A stretch of DNA of 64,000 nt from Oscillospiraceae bacterium (GCA_022835495.1 BQOK01000001.1:2542001-2606000); one strand, 5' to 3'; positions 17,441 to 27,614 are shown, numbered from the stretch's first letter. Notes: a model not told the origin generated them from the letters alone. Made by a program: numbers and translations.

Positions 17441-18730
17441 TCAGCATTCAGAAAAACGATCCAGCTCTATGCTTGCGCCGCCCGCCAGGCGCGAGGCCTC
17501 TGCCGCAAGCGCCATAATATGGCTGTCCACCGAAGCGTCCACATTGGTGAGCGCTTCGCCCTCCGGCTCCCCATCCCGGAACAGGCTGCAAACATATTTC
17601 ATCATCTTTGCATCTCCGCCGCCATGGCCCGCAAAACGGTCGGTGATGGGGTCCAGGCCGATCGCGCGGTCCGGCTGGCCGAAACGCCGCAGCACCAGCG
17701 TGTTTGTGTCCATATTCCCTTCGATCTCCCCCATGGTGCCCATAATCTTCAGGGTGCGGTAGCACCGCCCTGTAAAGGCGCTCATGGTAAACACCGCGGT
17801 TGCGCCGCCCTCAAATTCCATGTTCACGGTCTGGTGATCCACCACATCGTTGTCGCAGTGGTAAACGCAGCGGCCATACGCGCCCGTGCGCAGCGCCTGG
17901 TAAAGCTTTTCCGGGGTTGGGTCGGCGCACAGCGCCGTAAGCGGCCACTCCCGGTTGCCGCACCCATAGCCGCTCTTTTCATTGTGCAGGTAGATCTTCT
18001 CCGCGTCATAGGGGCAGCTGTCTTTTGCCTTGCAGCCGTCCAGGCAGCGCTTTGCGGCGCCCCTGGGGGCATTTTCCGGTTTAAACCAGTCCAGGCCGCC
18101 GTAAGACGAAACCCGTTTGCAGGGCGCGCCCACAAGCCAGCGCAGAATATCCATGTCGTGGCAGCTTTTTGCAAGGATCATGGGGCTGGCCGCGTCGGTG
18201 CGGCGCCAGTTGCCCCTCACATAGCTGTGCGCGTAGTGCCAGTAGGCAACATTCTCGGCCGCCTCAATCGCCTCAATGCGGCCAATAGCGCCCTCGGCAA
18301 GCAGCTGTTTAACGGTTCCGTAAAACTGCGTATAGCGCAGCACATGGCACACAATAACGGCCCGGTTGGTTTCGTGCGCTTTTTCGCGCAGGGCAATGCA
18401 TTCCCTCAGGCTGGGGGAAATAGGTTTTTCAAGAACCAAATGGTATCCCTTTTCCATGGCGGGAATGGCCTGCTCCACATGCTGGCGGTCCTGGGTGGCA
18501 ACAATCAGCACATCCGCCAGCCTGGGCTGCTGCAAAAGCGCCTCTGCCGTTTCGTAACAGCGCGCGGCCGGCACCCCATATTCCTGCTGTGCAATCGCCC
18601 GGCGCGCCGGGTCCGGGTCCGCCACCGCAGCAATGCTCATTTCGTCGGGGTGCGTTTTTTGATAGCTGGAATACGCTTCCATTCCACGGATGCCAAAACC
18701 GCAGACGGCAAAGGTAACGGGACGTTTCAT
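17441..18730 (-). CDS. Gfo/Idh/MocA family oxidoreductase
   Basis: A 429-aa NAD(P)-dependent sugar or polyol dehydrogenase-like protein. ATG 18730 (MKRPVTF) has GGAGGAG 7 bases upstream. The N-terminal Rossmann fold shows VCGFGIRGM near residues 8-16, and the EKPIS motif carries the usual lysine. The C-terminal alpha/beta domain has an unusual cysteine cluster (CLDGCKAKDSCPYD), possibly a metal or structural site. In glycan loci such enzymes act on glycosides or 3-keto sugars, or in redox-type glycosidase chemistry; the substrate is unknown. It is a single-gene unit with its own promoter (18822-18850) and terminator. Confidence 0.88.
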   Translation of the reverse strand: MKRPVTFAVCGFGIRGMEAYSSYQKTHPDEMSIAAVADPDPARRAIAQQEYGVPAARCYETAEALLQQPRLADVLIVATQDRQHVEQAIPAMEKGYHLVLEKPISPSLRECIALREKAHETNRAVIVCHVLRYTQFYGTVKQLLAEGAIGRIEAIEAAENVAYWHYAHSYVRGNWRRTDAASPMILAKSCHDMDILRWLVGAPCKRVSSYGGLDWFKPENAPRGAAKRCLDGCKAKDSCPYDAEKIYLHNEKSGYGCGNREWPLTALCADPTPEKLYQALRTGAYGRCVYHCDNDVVDHQTVNMEFEGGATAVFTMSAFTGRCYRTLKIMGTMGEIEGNMDTNTLVLRRFGQPDRAIGLDPITDRFAGHGGGDAKMMKYVCSLFRDGEPEGEALTNVDASVDSHIMALAAEASRLAGGASIELDRFSEC

Positions 18731-18821
18731 TCCGTTCTCCTCCCTTTCTGAAAAACAGATTTTTTGTATGCCCCGTTCAATCCTGGAACAGGGGGGCGGC
18801 TTGAACTGGGAACCTTTGCCT

Positions 18822-18850
18822 ATTATCCACCAAGCCTTTTTTGTTTTCAA
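18822..18850 (-). promoter_or_regulatory. Promoter of the Gfo/Idh/MocA gene
   Basis: Minus strand TTGAAA (complement of 18845-18850), 17-base spacer, GATAAT (complement of 18822-18827), about 90 bases before the start codon. Confidence 0.6.
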
Positions 18851-19026
18851 TATCTTTTTGGCAATTTGCCGCAAGCAATATTTTCACGGCCCGCACAGGG
18901 CAAAAAAATTGTTTTAATCCGCCTTTTTCCCGCTTTTCAACCTTAAAAAGATCCCCGCGCAGGCCTTTTTTCCTGTTTGTGCATTGCTTTTTGTCCCGCT
19001 TGCCCTGTGCGCTGCGCTTTATGCCT

Positions 19027-19284
19027 TCAGCGGGCCGGGCCGCCGTCCTCTTCCTCGCCCTCCTTTCCTTTTTCCGGTCGGAAGTCCTGGATGTCGCAGC
19101 CATAAAGATCGGCCATGCCAAACGCCACGCTGATCCTTGGCTCCCGGGTGCCCGCTTCAATAAACTGGATCGTGCGTGAAGAGATGCCCAGGTCCTCCGC
19201 GGCCTTTTCCTGCGAGATCTTCTTCTTTGCCTCCTGGCGCTTGCGCTGGTAGATCGTGCGGGGCTTTTTCTCTTCCTTTTTCAT
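19027..19284 (-). CDS. XRE-family helix-turn-helix regulator
   Basis: An 85-aa protein from ATG 19284 (MKKEEKKP), with GAGGTG 7 bases upstream. The helix-turn-helix occupies about residues 12-65 (RKRQEAKKKISQEKAAEDL, ISSRTIQFIEAGTREP), typical of single-domain Cro/CI-like repressors. The last ~15 residues are very acidic. It is a lone gene between two terminated units; its target is unknown. An 8-bp inverted repeat overlaps its start codon (see 19284-19313). Confidence 0.8.
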   Translation of the reverse strand: MKKEEKKPRTIYQRKRQEAKKKISQEKAAEDLGISSRTIQFIEAGTREPRISVAFGMADLYGCDIQDFRPEKGKEGEEEDGGPAR

Positions 19285-19313
19285 TGTAATCACCTCTATA
19301 AGGAAGATTACAA
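19284..19313 (-). promoter_or_regulatory. Inverted repeat over the XRE gene start: operator or leader hairpin
   Basis: TTGTAATC (19284-19291) and GATTACAA (19306-19313), perfect, 14 bases apart, enclosing the ribosome site and touching the start codon. It could be an autorepressor operator or a hairpin that hides the ribosome site. Confidence 0.45.
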
Positions 19314-19389
19314 AAATCGCCCGCCCTTGTCCCCGAACAAATGTGCGAATCTTGGCTATTTTCGCCTTTTTGTGTTATGTTTTCCATAT

Positions 19390-19450
19390 AAAACAAAAAA
19401 TCCTCCGGGTTTCGGGGCAAACGCCCCCCTTCCAGAGGATTTTTTGTTTT
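19390..19450. terminator. Strong bidirectional terminator after the EAL gene
   Basis: Perfect 16-bp arms AAAACAAAAAATCCTC / complement around a 29-base loop, giving TTTTTTGTTTT on both strands. It lies 38 bases beyond the EAL stop codon. Confidence 0.85.
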
Positions 19451-19487
19451 GTTTGTCCGGCAGGCGTTTCCCCGCGCCCCGCCCCCT

Positions 19488-20080
19488 TCAGCGCCGCTTT
19501 AAACAGTTCTGCCCAAAGGCTTGGGCCGGCATGGGCCGCGCATACAAAAAGCCCTGGATCCAGTCGCAGCCCAGTTGCTTTAAGTATCCCTTCTGTTCCG
19601 GGGTCTCCACCCCCTCGCACACCGAGATCATCTGCGTTTCCCGCGCCATCTCCACCACCTTTTGCAAAATCACCCGGCTGCGGGGGTTCGTTTCAAAGTT
19701 TTCAAGCAGGCTGCGGTCGATCTTCAAAATATCCGCCGCCATGCGGCTCACGCTGTGCAGCGAGGCGTACCCCGTGCCAAAATCGTCGATCGCCAGCAAA
19801 AACCCCTGCTGGTGCAGCTGCCGCGCCAGGGCCATGGTTTCGCCCCCAAACTCCACAAAGGCGCTCTCGGTCAGCTCAAACACAATGCACTCGTGCGGCA
19901 CCTTGTACCGGTCCACCATGGCGCAAAACCGTTCCAGGTACCCCTCGCTGCAAAGGTGCCTGCGCGACTGGTTGATCGAGATGGGCTTTACTTCAAGGCC
20001 CGTGTCCAGCCAGGCCCGCAGCTGGCGGCACAGCACCTCCAGCATGTAAAAATCGAATTCCAAAATAAACCCGTTGTGTT
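19488..20080 (-). pseudogene. EAL phosphodiesterase, C-terminal half, cut off by the mobile element
   Basis: The 3' half of a GGDEF/EAL gene whose 5' half is at 30519-31673. From host base 20078 it reads [14 protein letters not shown] and runs through the rest of the EAL domain with the metal and catalytic residues in place: [31 protein letters not shown] and the QGFLYARP end. Joined to the 5' half without the element, the frame is continuous (197 codons here, 385 there; 581 aa). EAL domains hydrolyse cyclic di-GMP. In the present state this half has no proper start. A frame of about 20 element-derived codons reads into it, so a fragment might still be made, but it would lack the EAL motif itself. 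Confidence 0.9.
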
Positions 20081-20098
20081 TACTAATGTGCGATAAAG
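20079..20098. repeat. Left attachment site of the mobile element
   Basis: Host sequence ends in GTTGTG, then the TT core (AA on the gene strand, 20079-20080), then element sequence with the arm ATGTGCGATAAAG at 20086-20098. The same arm, 12 of 13 bases, is inverted at the other end (30501-30513). Confidence 0.8.
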
Positions 20099-20170
20099 AA
20101 GTAATAGAAGTGTAAAAAATTTTGCCGTTCCTATCCGGCACTTGCGCATTGTGTCGGATAGGTCGGGCGT

Positions 20171-21817
<1,647 letters not shown>

Positions 21818-21820
21818 CTA

Positions 21821-21846
21821 TTCCGTGGTTTCATTGTACCACGGAA
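21821..21846 (-). promoter_or_regulatory. Inverted-repeat operator around the recombinase promoter -10
   Basis: TTCCGTGGT (21821-21829) and ACCACGGAA (21838-21846), perfect, enclosing a minus-strand TACAAT that is a candidate -10 about 45 bases before the recombinase start. Likely bound by a repressor of the element. Confidence 0.5.
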
Positions 21847-22000
21847 CAGGGCTGGTTGTATAGCGGCAAAAGTGTCAAATCTGCTTCTTTACAGCTTGTC
21901 AAATTGCTTATTTTTGTGTAGCAAGTTATTGTGGCTCCGTAGTAGAAAAACCCTTGTCCTTATGGTAAAATGAGATTAGTCAATACAAGGGGGTGTGGCA

Positions 22001-22540
22001 ATGAAAGGATTTGTCCGTAATAATCAACACCTTTCGCTTTGTGGTCTAAATTGCAAACTCTGTCCCATGAATTTAGCGGGATATTGTTCCGGCTGCGGCG
22101 TTGACAATCAATCCTGTAAAATTGCAAGGTGTAGCATTGAACATGAGAAAATCGAATACTGCTTTCAATGCAGCAGTTTCCCTTGTGACAAATACGCTCA
22201 CATAGATGATTTTGATTCTTTTATAACTCATCAAAATCAAATGAATGACATAGGAAAAGCCCAGCAAATTGGGATTCCTGCTTATAATGCTGAACAGGAA
22301 GAAAAGCGAAAAATATTAGATTTCCTCTTGGCAAGCTATAATGACGGACGCAGAAAAAACCTATTCTGTATTGCGGTCAATCTCTTAGAGATTGGCGAGA
22401 TTGAAAATATATTGCAAGCAGTTAAATCTGATAAAGAGTTTCAGGGCTTGAGTAAAAAAGAACAGGCTTCTATTATCGCAAAGCAGTTACAGGATATAGC
22501 TGCCAATAAAGGCATTGCATTAAAACTCCGAAAAAAATAA
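22001..22540 (+). CDS. DUF3795 cysteine-rich protein
   Basis: A 179-aa protein, the only plus-strand gene of the element and much AT-richer than its neighbours. ATG 22001 has AAGGGGG 7 bases upstream; GTG 21995 is a less likely start. Residues 10-65 hold a cysteine cluster (CGLNCKLCPMN, CSGCGVDNQSC, CSIEHEKIEYCFQCSSFPC) typical of DUF3795, probably a metal-binding site. The rest is helical. The function of the family is unknown. It looks like recently acquired cargo. Confidence 0.75.
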   Translation: MKGFVRNNQHLSLCGLNCKLCPMNLAGYCSGCGVDNQSCKIARCSIEHEKIEYCFQCSSFPCDKYAHIDDFDSFITHQNQMNDIGKAQQIGIPAYNAEQEEKRKILDFLLASYNDGRRKNLFCIAVNLLEIGEIENILQAVKSDKEFQGLSKKEQASIIAKQLQDIAANKGIALKLRKK

Positions 22541-22559
22541 AATTGTCACTGATATTCCA

Positions 22560-22589
22560 GCGGCCACGCTCCCCGGCGTGACCGCTTTT
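22560..22589 (+). terminator. Terminator of the DUF3795 gene
   Basis: A 10-bp stem with one mismatch (22560-22569 with 22576-22585) followed by TTTT, 20 bases after the stop. Confidence 0.65.
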
Positions 22590-22602
22590 CCCATGCTCCG
22601 GC

Positions 22603-22797
22603 TCATGCCGGATAGGTCGGCTCCTGTGTAGCAGCGGCTTCCGCTTCCAGTACCCGCGCCATTTTGTCGGCGGCGGTGGTGGTAGTGTCTTTCTTGAAAT
22701 AGCCGGACACGACAAGGACGGAATTGCCCATGCGGATTTCCGTCACGCAGTCGGGGCGGCGAGCGGTGCGGGTGTCGTGCTGCTTGTTATCTGCCAT
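22603..22797 (-). CDS. TnpW-like transposon-encoded small protein
   Basis: A 64-aa protein from ATG 22797 (MADNKQHD), with AAAGGAG upstream. The core RMGNSVLVVSGYFKKDT is the signature of the TnpW family found on Firmicutes transposons of the Tn4451 and Tn1549 kinds. Its job is unknown. It follows the DnaC-like gene by 14 bases, so it belongs to the element's mobilization operon. Confidence 0.8.
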   Translation of the reverse strand: MADNKQHDTRTARRPDCVTEIRMGNSVLVVSGYFKKDTTTTAADKMARVLEAEAAATQEPTYPA

Positions 22798-22811
22798 AGG
22801 CAATACTCCTT

Positions 22812-23654
22812 TCAGTCGGTAATCAGTTTCTTCATGCTCTCCATTTTCCGCTGTGCGGTTTCCTGCCGGAAGTTGTCGCCGGTAAAGCGTACCGGGACGC
22901 ACATGGAAAGCAGCCGGTCATAAATCCGGGAATGGGCGGTGTCCTCCGGGTTTCGCAGGTCGTCCAGCGTGAGGTTGGTCGTGACGATCAGCGGCTTGCC
23001 GCTGCGGTAACGGCTGTCAATCACATTGAAAACCTGTTCCAGCCCGTATTCCGTCCCGCGCTCCATGCCGAAGTCGTCAAGGATAAGCAGCGGATAGCGG
23101 CAAAGGCGGGAAATGTACTCGTTGCGCCCCTCAAAGCTGGCGGCAAGGTCATTGAGGATAAGGGCAAAGTTCGTCATGTGGACGGGGATTTCTTTCTCCA
23201 TGAGGGCGTTTGCGATACAGCCCGCAAGGTAGCTTTTCCCGGTTCCCACGCCGCCCCAGAACAGGCAGCCGATATTGTCGGCTCGCATATCCTCCCAATG
23301 CTCCACATATCGGCGGGCAATCCCGGTCTGCGGGTTCCTGCCGTTGTCGTTCTCAAAAGTCCAGTCCCGCATGGTGGGGTCGGTAAAGCCCCGGCGTTTC
23401 AGTTCCTCCACGGTGTCAAGGTGCCTGCGCCGCTTCTCGGCGGCCTCCCGTTCCTCGCGGGCGGCTCTCTGGCAGTCGCATTCTGCCGGGTGGCGGTCGC
23501 GGCCAAAGATAGCGGCCTTGTCCGGCGCAAAATAGGCTTCTTTCGGCTTGCGGCACTTGCCGCAGTACAGTAAACCGTCCTCGCCGGTGTAGTCCTCCGG
23601 CTCCGGGGTTGTGGCGGTCATATTTTCCAAAACAGCGTTGATTTCGTTCTTCAT
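22812..23654 (-). CDS. DnaC/IstB-like ATP-binding protein
   Basis: A 280-aa AAA+ ATPase from ATG 23654 (MKNEINAV), overlapping the upstream stop by ATGA. The N-terminus has a zinc-binding pair (CGKCRKP and CDCQ, about residues 31-60). Walker A is GGVGTGKS (near 150), Walker B LLILDDFG (near 205), and a sensor TTNLTLDDL follows. Such proteins load helicase onto DNA. Paired with the replisome organiser encoded just upstream, it probably supports replication of the excised circle or of the transferred strand. Confidence 0.88.
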   Translation of the reverse strand: MKNEINAVLENMTATTPEPEDYTGEDGLLYCGKCRKPKEAYFAPDKAAIFGRDRHPAECDCQRAAREEREAAEKRRRHLDTVEELKRRGFTDPTMRDWTFENDNGRNPQTGIARRYVEHWEDMRADNIGCLFWGGVGTGKSYLAGCIANALMEKEIPVHMTNFALILNDLAASFEGRNEYISRLCRYPLLILDDFGMERGTEYGLEQVFNVIDSRYRSGKPLIVTTNLTLDDLRNPEDTAHSRIYDRLLSMCVPVRFTGDNFRQETAQRKMESMKKLITD

Positions 23655-24409
23655 AAACTCTCGCCCTCCTTGCATGAGTAGTCGGGTATGCCCTTTTTCG
23701 GGGCTTTCTTGGCTGCGTCCTCCTGCGCCCATTTGTAGATTGTGGCGGCATGGCTACGGTATCGCTTGCCGCTGGACGCGATATGGCAGGATAGCCGGTC
23801 AATGTAATAGTTCCATTTGTCGGGCAGGTCTGCTTTCAGCCCGTCCAGTTCTGATTGCGAAAGAAAGACATTTTCATACCGGCCATAGGCGGCGCGGGCG
23901 GTCTGTCCCGTATCTAACTCTCGCTCTCTCTCTTTTTCTATCTCTATCTCTTTCTCTATCTCTATCTCTGGTGGACAAATGTCCGCTTGATATGGTGGAC
24001 ATTTGTCCGCCCCGGCCTTTGGCAAGGCTTTCTGCTCCTGCAAAGCCAGCCTTGCCCGCCGTTTCCGCTCCCCCTCGGTAGAGGATTGGCCGATAAGCAG
24101 TTCAATGTTGCTCATATACAGCGCGCCGTTCTGTAACGGCTCCACAAGCCCCAGCTTCATAAAAATCTGCAAAGCCCGTTCTACGGTGCCGACTTGCTGG
24201 CGGGTAATGGTGGCAATCATCTGCGCGGTGTAGGGGATATTTTCATCAAGCTGCAACTTCCCGCCGTTTTTCAGCGATTTCAGGTACAGTTTCAAGAGGA
24301 TGTTGGAATAGAGAATGCCGTCCTGCATACTTTCCAGCAGCACGATAGCGTCCTCGTCAAAGTAATTCTCTTTCAGCTTGAGGTAGTAGTATTTTCGGTT
24401 GTCTGACAT
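23651..24409 (-). CDS. Phage replisome organiser-like replication initiator
   Basis: A 252-aa protein from ATG 24409 (MSDNRKYYYL), with AGGAGGA upstream. Residues 5-120 form the N-terminal winged-helix domain of phage replisome organisers (YYYLKLKENYFDEDAIVLLES). A Glu/Lys/Arg-rich run near 150-165 is encoded by a tract of CTCTATCT-type repeats. The C-terminus (about 175-252) resembles DnaD-like ends that contact helicase loaders. It overlaps the DnaC-like gene by four bases. Confidence 0.82.
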   Translation of the reverse strand: MSDNRKYYYLKLKENYFDEDAIVLLESMQDGILYSNILLKLYLKSLKNGGKLQLDENIPYTAQMIATITRQQVGTVERALQIFMKLGLVEPLQNGALYMSNIELLIGQSSTEGERKRRARLALQEQKALPKAGADKCPPYQADICPPEIEIEKEIEIEKERERELDTGQTARAAYGRYENVFLSQSELDGLKADLPDKWNYYIDRLSCHIASSGKRYRSHAATIYKWAQEDAAKKAPKKGIPDYSCKEGESL

Positions 24410-24521
24410 GGTTCCTCCTTTGGGTGGATTTGGGGCGTTTGTACGCATTTAGAACGGCGTTTCCGGGGGAAAAGGATAAATGTATCGCGTACCCTTTGAC
24501 ACCCACGAAAAAAGCCTTGAT

Positions 24522-24908
24522 TTATGCGGGTTTGAAAGGCTCTAAAGCGTGACATTTCTGCCTTTGTTTCCGCTTTCGCTCGGCGGCTTTGATTTTCTTC
24601 ATGCGGCTGGCGCAGTCGGGGCAGTATTTCCCCCGGTTGGATTTGGGGATAAAGGCCGCGCCGCAGACGGTGCACCGTTTCCGGCTCCCCCGGTACAAGA
24701 GGGCTGCGGCCAGCTCCCCGTCAAGGGGCAGGACAGCCACACGGAACCAGCGGCACATGAGGGAAAGGGAAATGCTCTGGACGCACACGCAAGGCTCCCC
24801 GTCGTCCAACAGCAGGCAGTTCCCCTCGTCGTAGTTACAGCACTCATGCACCAGCCGCCGCGCCCGCCGGTGCTGGCGGTAGTCCATGCGGGGCAGCTTA
24901 TCGCTCAT
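24522..24908 (-). CDS. Cysteine-rich VLP-domain protein
   Basis: A 128-aa protein from ATG 24908 (MSDKLPRMDY), with AAGGCGGTG upstream. The N-terminal half contains CCNYDEGNCLLLDDGEPCVC and the C-terminal half a zinc ribbon (CTVCGAAFIPKS...YCPDC) followed by a basic tail. This is the Cys-rich VLP family found in clostridial conjugative elements; the function is unknown, and DNA binding is plausible from the basic tail. Confidence 0.75.
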   Translation of the reverse strand: MSDKLPRMDYRQHRRARRLVHECCNYDEGNCLLLDDGEPCVCVQSISLSLMCRWFRVAVLPLDGELAAALLYRGSRKRCTVCGAAFIPKSNRGKYCPDCASRMKKIKAAERKRKQRQKCHALEPFKPA

Positions 24909-24923
24909 GGCGTTCACCGCCTT

Positions 24924-25253
24924 TCAGCGGTCAAGCCCCGGATTTTTCCGTATGGCTTCTTTCCGGCGCGGCTGCTTTGCTCTGGCCGTCTGCTCCTTTG
25001 CCGCAGCTATCCGGCGGCGGATTGACCTGTCCCGTTCTTCCAGAAAACGCGCTTTTGTATCAGCGATAAACTTGCTGCACTGCGGCTCCGGTATCTGTTC
25101 CAGCCGGTTTATGGTGCTTTGGACAACCGCCCTTGTCTGCGCGTCCCGGATAACGGGGACAATCTCTTTCAGCCCCGCAAGGGTTTCCTCTTTGGTGGGG
25201 GCGGCGTACTGATAAACCATTTCCAGTTCGCTCCTTGTAAATTTATCTCTCAT
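24924..25253 (-). CDS. Transposon-transfer assisting (TTRAP-like) protein
   Basis: A 109-aa protein from ATG 25253 (MRDKFTRSEL), with AAAGGAG 7 bases upstream, overlapping the relaxase stop by 11 bases. The pattern FTRSELEMVYQYAAPTKEE plus a TINRLEQI stretch resembles TTRAP proteins, small helical proteins next to relaxases. The second half is very basic. Family assignment is moderate. Confidence 0.6.
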   Translation of the reverse strand: MRDKFTRSELEMVYQYAAPTKEETLAGLKEIVPVIRDAQTRAVVQSTINRLEQIPEPQCSKFIADTKARFLEERDRSIRRRIAAAKEQTARAKQPRRKEAIRKNPGLDR

Positions 25254-26883
25254 GGCTCTGCTCCTTTCTGCGGTGCGGCTCGCTCCGGCGCAAAATCTGG
25301 TCGATGTTCCGCTTGACCGTCTGCAACTCCGCATACCGCTGCTTCTGTTCGTGATAGGTGTTATACAGGCCGGATTTCTTGGAAACAAGCTGCTCGATCT
25401 CGTCCTGCAACGCTTTCCGGGCGGGCAGCTTGGTAATGCCATGCTCCCGGAAATACCGGGCGGCTGCGTCGGCTATGATAAAATCGCTCTCATGCGCCTG
25501 CCGGTATGCTTCGCGGGCTTTTGGGGATTTCTGCACTTTCAGCCCGTCGCGGGCGGGTTTGGTCTTGGCGTAGGCAAGTACCTGCCGCTGCAACTCCTTT
25601 TTCCCTTGCAGCTTCGTTTCCAGCGTTTTCAGTTCTCCGCTGGTCTGGCGCATTTCCTGATAGGCGGTATCAACGGCGGCTTCCAACTGCTCCGGGGAAG
25701 TGAAGCCGTATTCCTGATACACATTCAGCGTCGCGGCCATCTGTTTGAGGTTGTGCATGGTCGCCCAGCGTTCATAGCCCCGGCCTTTGCCCTCGGCTTT
25801 CTTCTGCTCAATGTCCACAAGCCGCTGCACATTCGGAGCAGTTCGGGCGGCTCTGTCTGCCCGCAGTTGGTCTTTGATAGACAGGGCTTCGGCCTTTCCT
25901 GCGGCGTGGGGCTGCGGCTGGGGGACGGAACGAACCGTTACGCCCCTCTGGGCGTTCTGCTCCAAAACGGCAAGGACAGTGGCGCGGTCAAAATCGTCGC
26001 CCAGCTTGCGGGCGGTAATGGGCTTCGTCCTGTCCGGCGTAAGGTAGGACAGCCGCCCCCGGCTCTCCTTGACGGTTACACCCTCCCGCAGCAGCAGAGA
26101 GGAAAACTCGTCAAAGCTGGCGGCGGTGGCAAGGGCTTTCCGTATGGTCTGCCGCAGCTTCTCCTTGTTCGTTTCAAACTTGGTCTGCCGGGGCGTGATA
26201 CCGCCTGCAATCATGGGGGCGTTCTGCCTGTCCAGTGCGGCCTGTCCCTTTTTCTGCGCCCAATACTCCCGGTCGGTTACGCGGTTCTTGCCGCCGTTCA
26301 AGAGGTCGATTTGGTAAAGCCCCTCCCGGTGGCACATCTCCATGACTTCGGACTTGAAGTAGCGCAAGGCCGCGTCGGTACAGCGGTGCTTGCAACCGGC
26401 TTTCGTGTCGGCTGGCCTGTCCATGTAGGGCAGGAACGGGACTTCCTCTATCCGCAGCGAATTGATAACGATATGCACATGGATATTGCCGCTGTGGTTA
26501 TGCCCGTCCGGGTGGGTGCATACAAGGGCTTGGTGGCCGGGGAAATGTTCGGCGCAAAACTTCTCGCCCAATTCCTGCGCCCGGTCTACGGTCAAGCCGT
26601 TGTCCGGGCCGTCCCGTGGGTCAAAGCTGATGATATAGTGGTGGCTTTTCACATCTTCCCGCCGCTGGTTCTTCCCGTAGCGGAGATTTGCCCGCATACA
26701 CGCAACGGCAAAATCCTCCCCGCCGCAGTTCAGCGTGGACAGCCGGTAGTCCTCGCGGGGGATAAGCCTGCCGGTTTCATCAAGGACGGGCTTCATGGTA
26801 AACTCGTCATGCTCAAACAGCAGATATTGTTCGGCGGCTCCGTAGTCGGCGTTTTTAGAGTTGATATGCTTGAGTGTTGCCAA
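25243..26883 (-). CDS. MOBP-type relaxase (mobilization nuclease)
   Basis: A 546-aa protein from TTG 26883 (reads M-ATLKHINSKN). I chose TTG because AGGTGA lies 5 bases upstream and homologues begin with this peptide; a GTG at 26892 is the alternative. The relaxase domain (about 1-250) has a tyrosine-bearing N-terminus (NADYGAAEQYLLFEHDE) and the metal-binding motif GNIHVHIVINS. The C-terminus is a long basic coiled-coil region. The enzyme nicks oriT and leads the strand into a recipient through another element's secretion channel. It overlaps mobC at its start. Confidence 0.92.
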   Translation of the reverse strand: MATLKHINSKNADYGAAEQYLLFEHDEFTMKPVLDETGRLIPREDYRLSTLNCGGEDFAVACMRANLRYGKNQRREDVKSHHYIISFDPRDGPDNGLTVDRAQELGEKFCAEHFPGHQALVCTHPDGHNHSGNIHVHIVINSLRIEEVPFLPYMDRPADTKAGCKHRCTDAALRYFKSEVMEMCHREGLYQIDLLNGGKNRVTDREYWAQKKGQAALDRQNAPMIAGGITPRQTKFETNKEKLRQTIRKALATAASFDEFSSLLLREGVTVKESRGRLSYLTPDRTKPITARKLGDDFDRATVLAVLEQNAQRGVTVRSVPQPQPHAAGKAEALSIKDQLRADRAARTAPNVQRLVDIEQKKAEGKGRGYERWATMHNLKQMAATLNVYQEYGFTSPEQLEAAVDTAYQEMRQTSGELKTLETKLQGKKELQRQVLAYAKTKPARDGLKVQKSPKAREAYRQAHESDFIIADAAARYFREHGITKLPARKALQDEIEQLVSKKSGLYNTYHEQKQRYAELQTVKRNIDQILRRSEPHRRKEQSHER

Positions 26884-27253
26884 CCGCGTCACCTACTTTC
26901 TGTAAGACTTCATACTTGAGGGCGGCAAGGTCGGCTATGGCGGCGCGTACCTCGCCGGACAGCGCGTTGTAGGGTGCGCCGTACTCGTTCAGATACCGGG
27001 CTATCTGGTTGAGGTTGCCGCCGATTTTGCCATACTCGGCGGTGAGTTTCCCGACAGCGGAAAGTAGCTCGTCATTGACCGCCGACACATGGATAATGGG
27101 GCGTATGGCGGTGCGCCGTATCGCCTGCCGGAGAAATTCCGACTGGCTGATACCATAGGGCGCAAGCCGCGCTGTGAAGTCGGCGTATTCATCTTCGGAC
27201 AGCCGGGTTTTCACAACGCGGCTGCGGTGGGGTGTGTTGTATTTCTTTCGCAT
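26855..27253 (-). CDS. mobC: Relaxosome accessory protein MobC
   Basis: A 132-aa protein from ATG 27253 (MRKKYNTPHRS), with a perfect AAAGGAGG. The N-terminus is a ribbon-helix-helix-like DNA-binding region (KTRLSEDEYADFTARLAPYG), followed by the MobC motif GGNLNQIARYLNEYG. It helps the relaxase to open oriT. It is the first gene of the mobilization operon and overlaps the relaxase gene by 29 bases; the oriT candidate lies directly upstream. Confidence 0.88.
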   Translation of the reverse strand: MRKKYNTPHRSRVVKTRLSEDEYADFTARLAPYGISQSEFLRQAIRRTAIRPIIHVSAVNDELLSAVGKLTAEYGKIGGNLNQIARYLNEYGAPYNALSGEVRAAIADLAALKYEVLQKVGDAVGNTQAYQL

Positions 27254-27320
27254 GGTCGTAACCTCCTTTCTTGCCGCATGAGCGCGGCGGGGATATGCGG
27301 CGCAAGCCGCAAAGCAGGGT

Positions 27321-27402
27321 TTGGGGAAGGCACTCCCCAACAAGTTTCCCGCGAGGGGCAAAACCGCAGAATTGCGGATTTTGGCACCGTGGTAGAAACT
27401 TG
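27321..27402 (-). other. Candidate origin of transfer (oriT)
   Basis: A perfect hairpin TTGGGGA-AGGCAC-TCCCCAA (27321-27340) directly abuts CAAGTTTC (27341-27348), whose complement GAAACTTG recurs at 27395-27402. Between them is a third hairpin, CCGCA-GAAT-TGCGG (27364-27377). Inverted repeats beside a single-strand nick region, immediately upstream of mobC and the relaxase gene, match the usual oriT layout. The nick position is not determined. Confidence 0.5.
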
Positions 27403-27614
27403 CTCTGTAACTGCCGCAGACTGCCCCTGTCCGGGCTTTTCCGTATATAGAGCGAACAGGGCGGGGCTTCCAGCCCGCTGTGTGCTATCTTTTTCTTCCG
27501 TCAATATGACGCCGGAACGGGGCTTTGCTGCCCGCTGGCTGCGGCTTTTTCCCTTTCCGCTAAAGATACATTTCAAAGGCCGCCAGCTACCCGCTGGACA
27601 GGAATTTTCTCAAA

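Noticed and set aside
23925-23975. CTCTATCT-type short tandem repeat as a phase-variation tract
   Set aside because: It encodes an in-frame Glu/Lys/Arg run in the replisome organiser. It is imperfect, and I see no sign of slippage.
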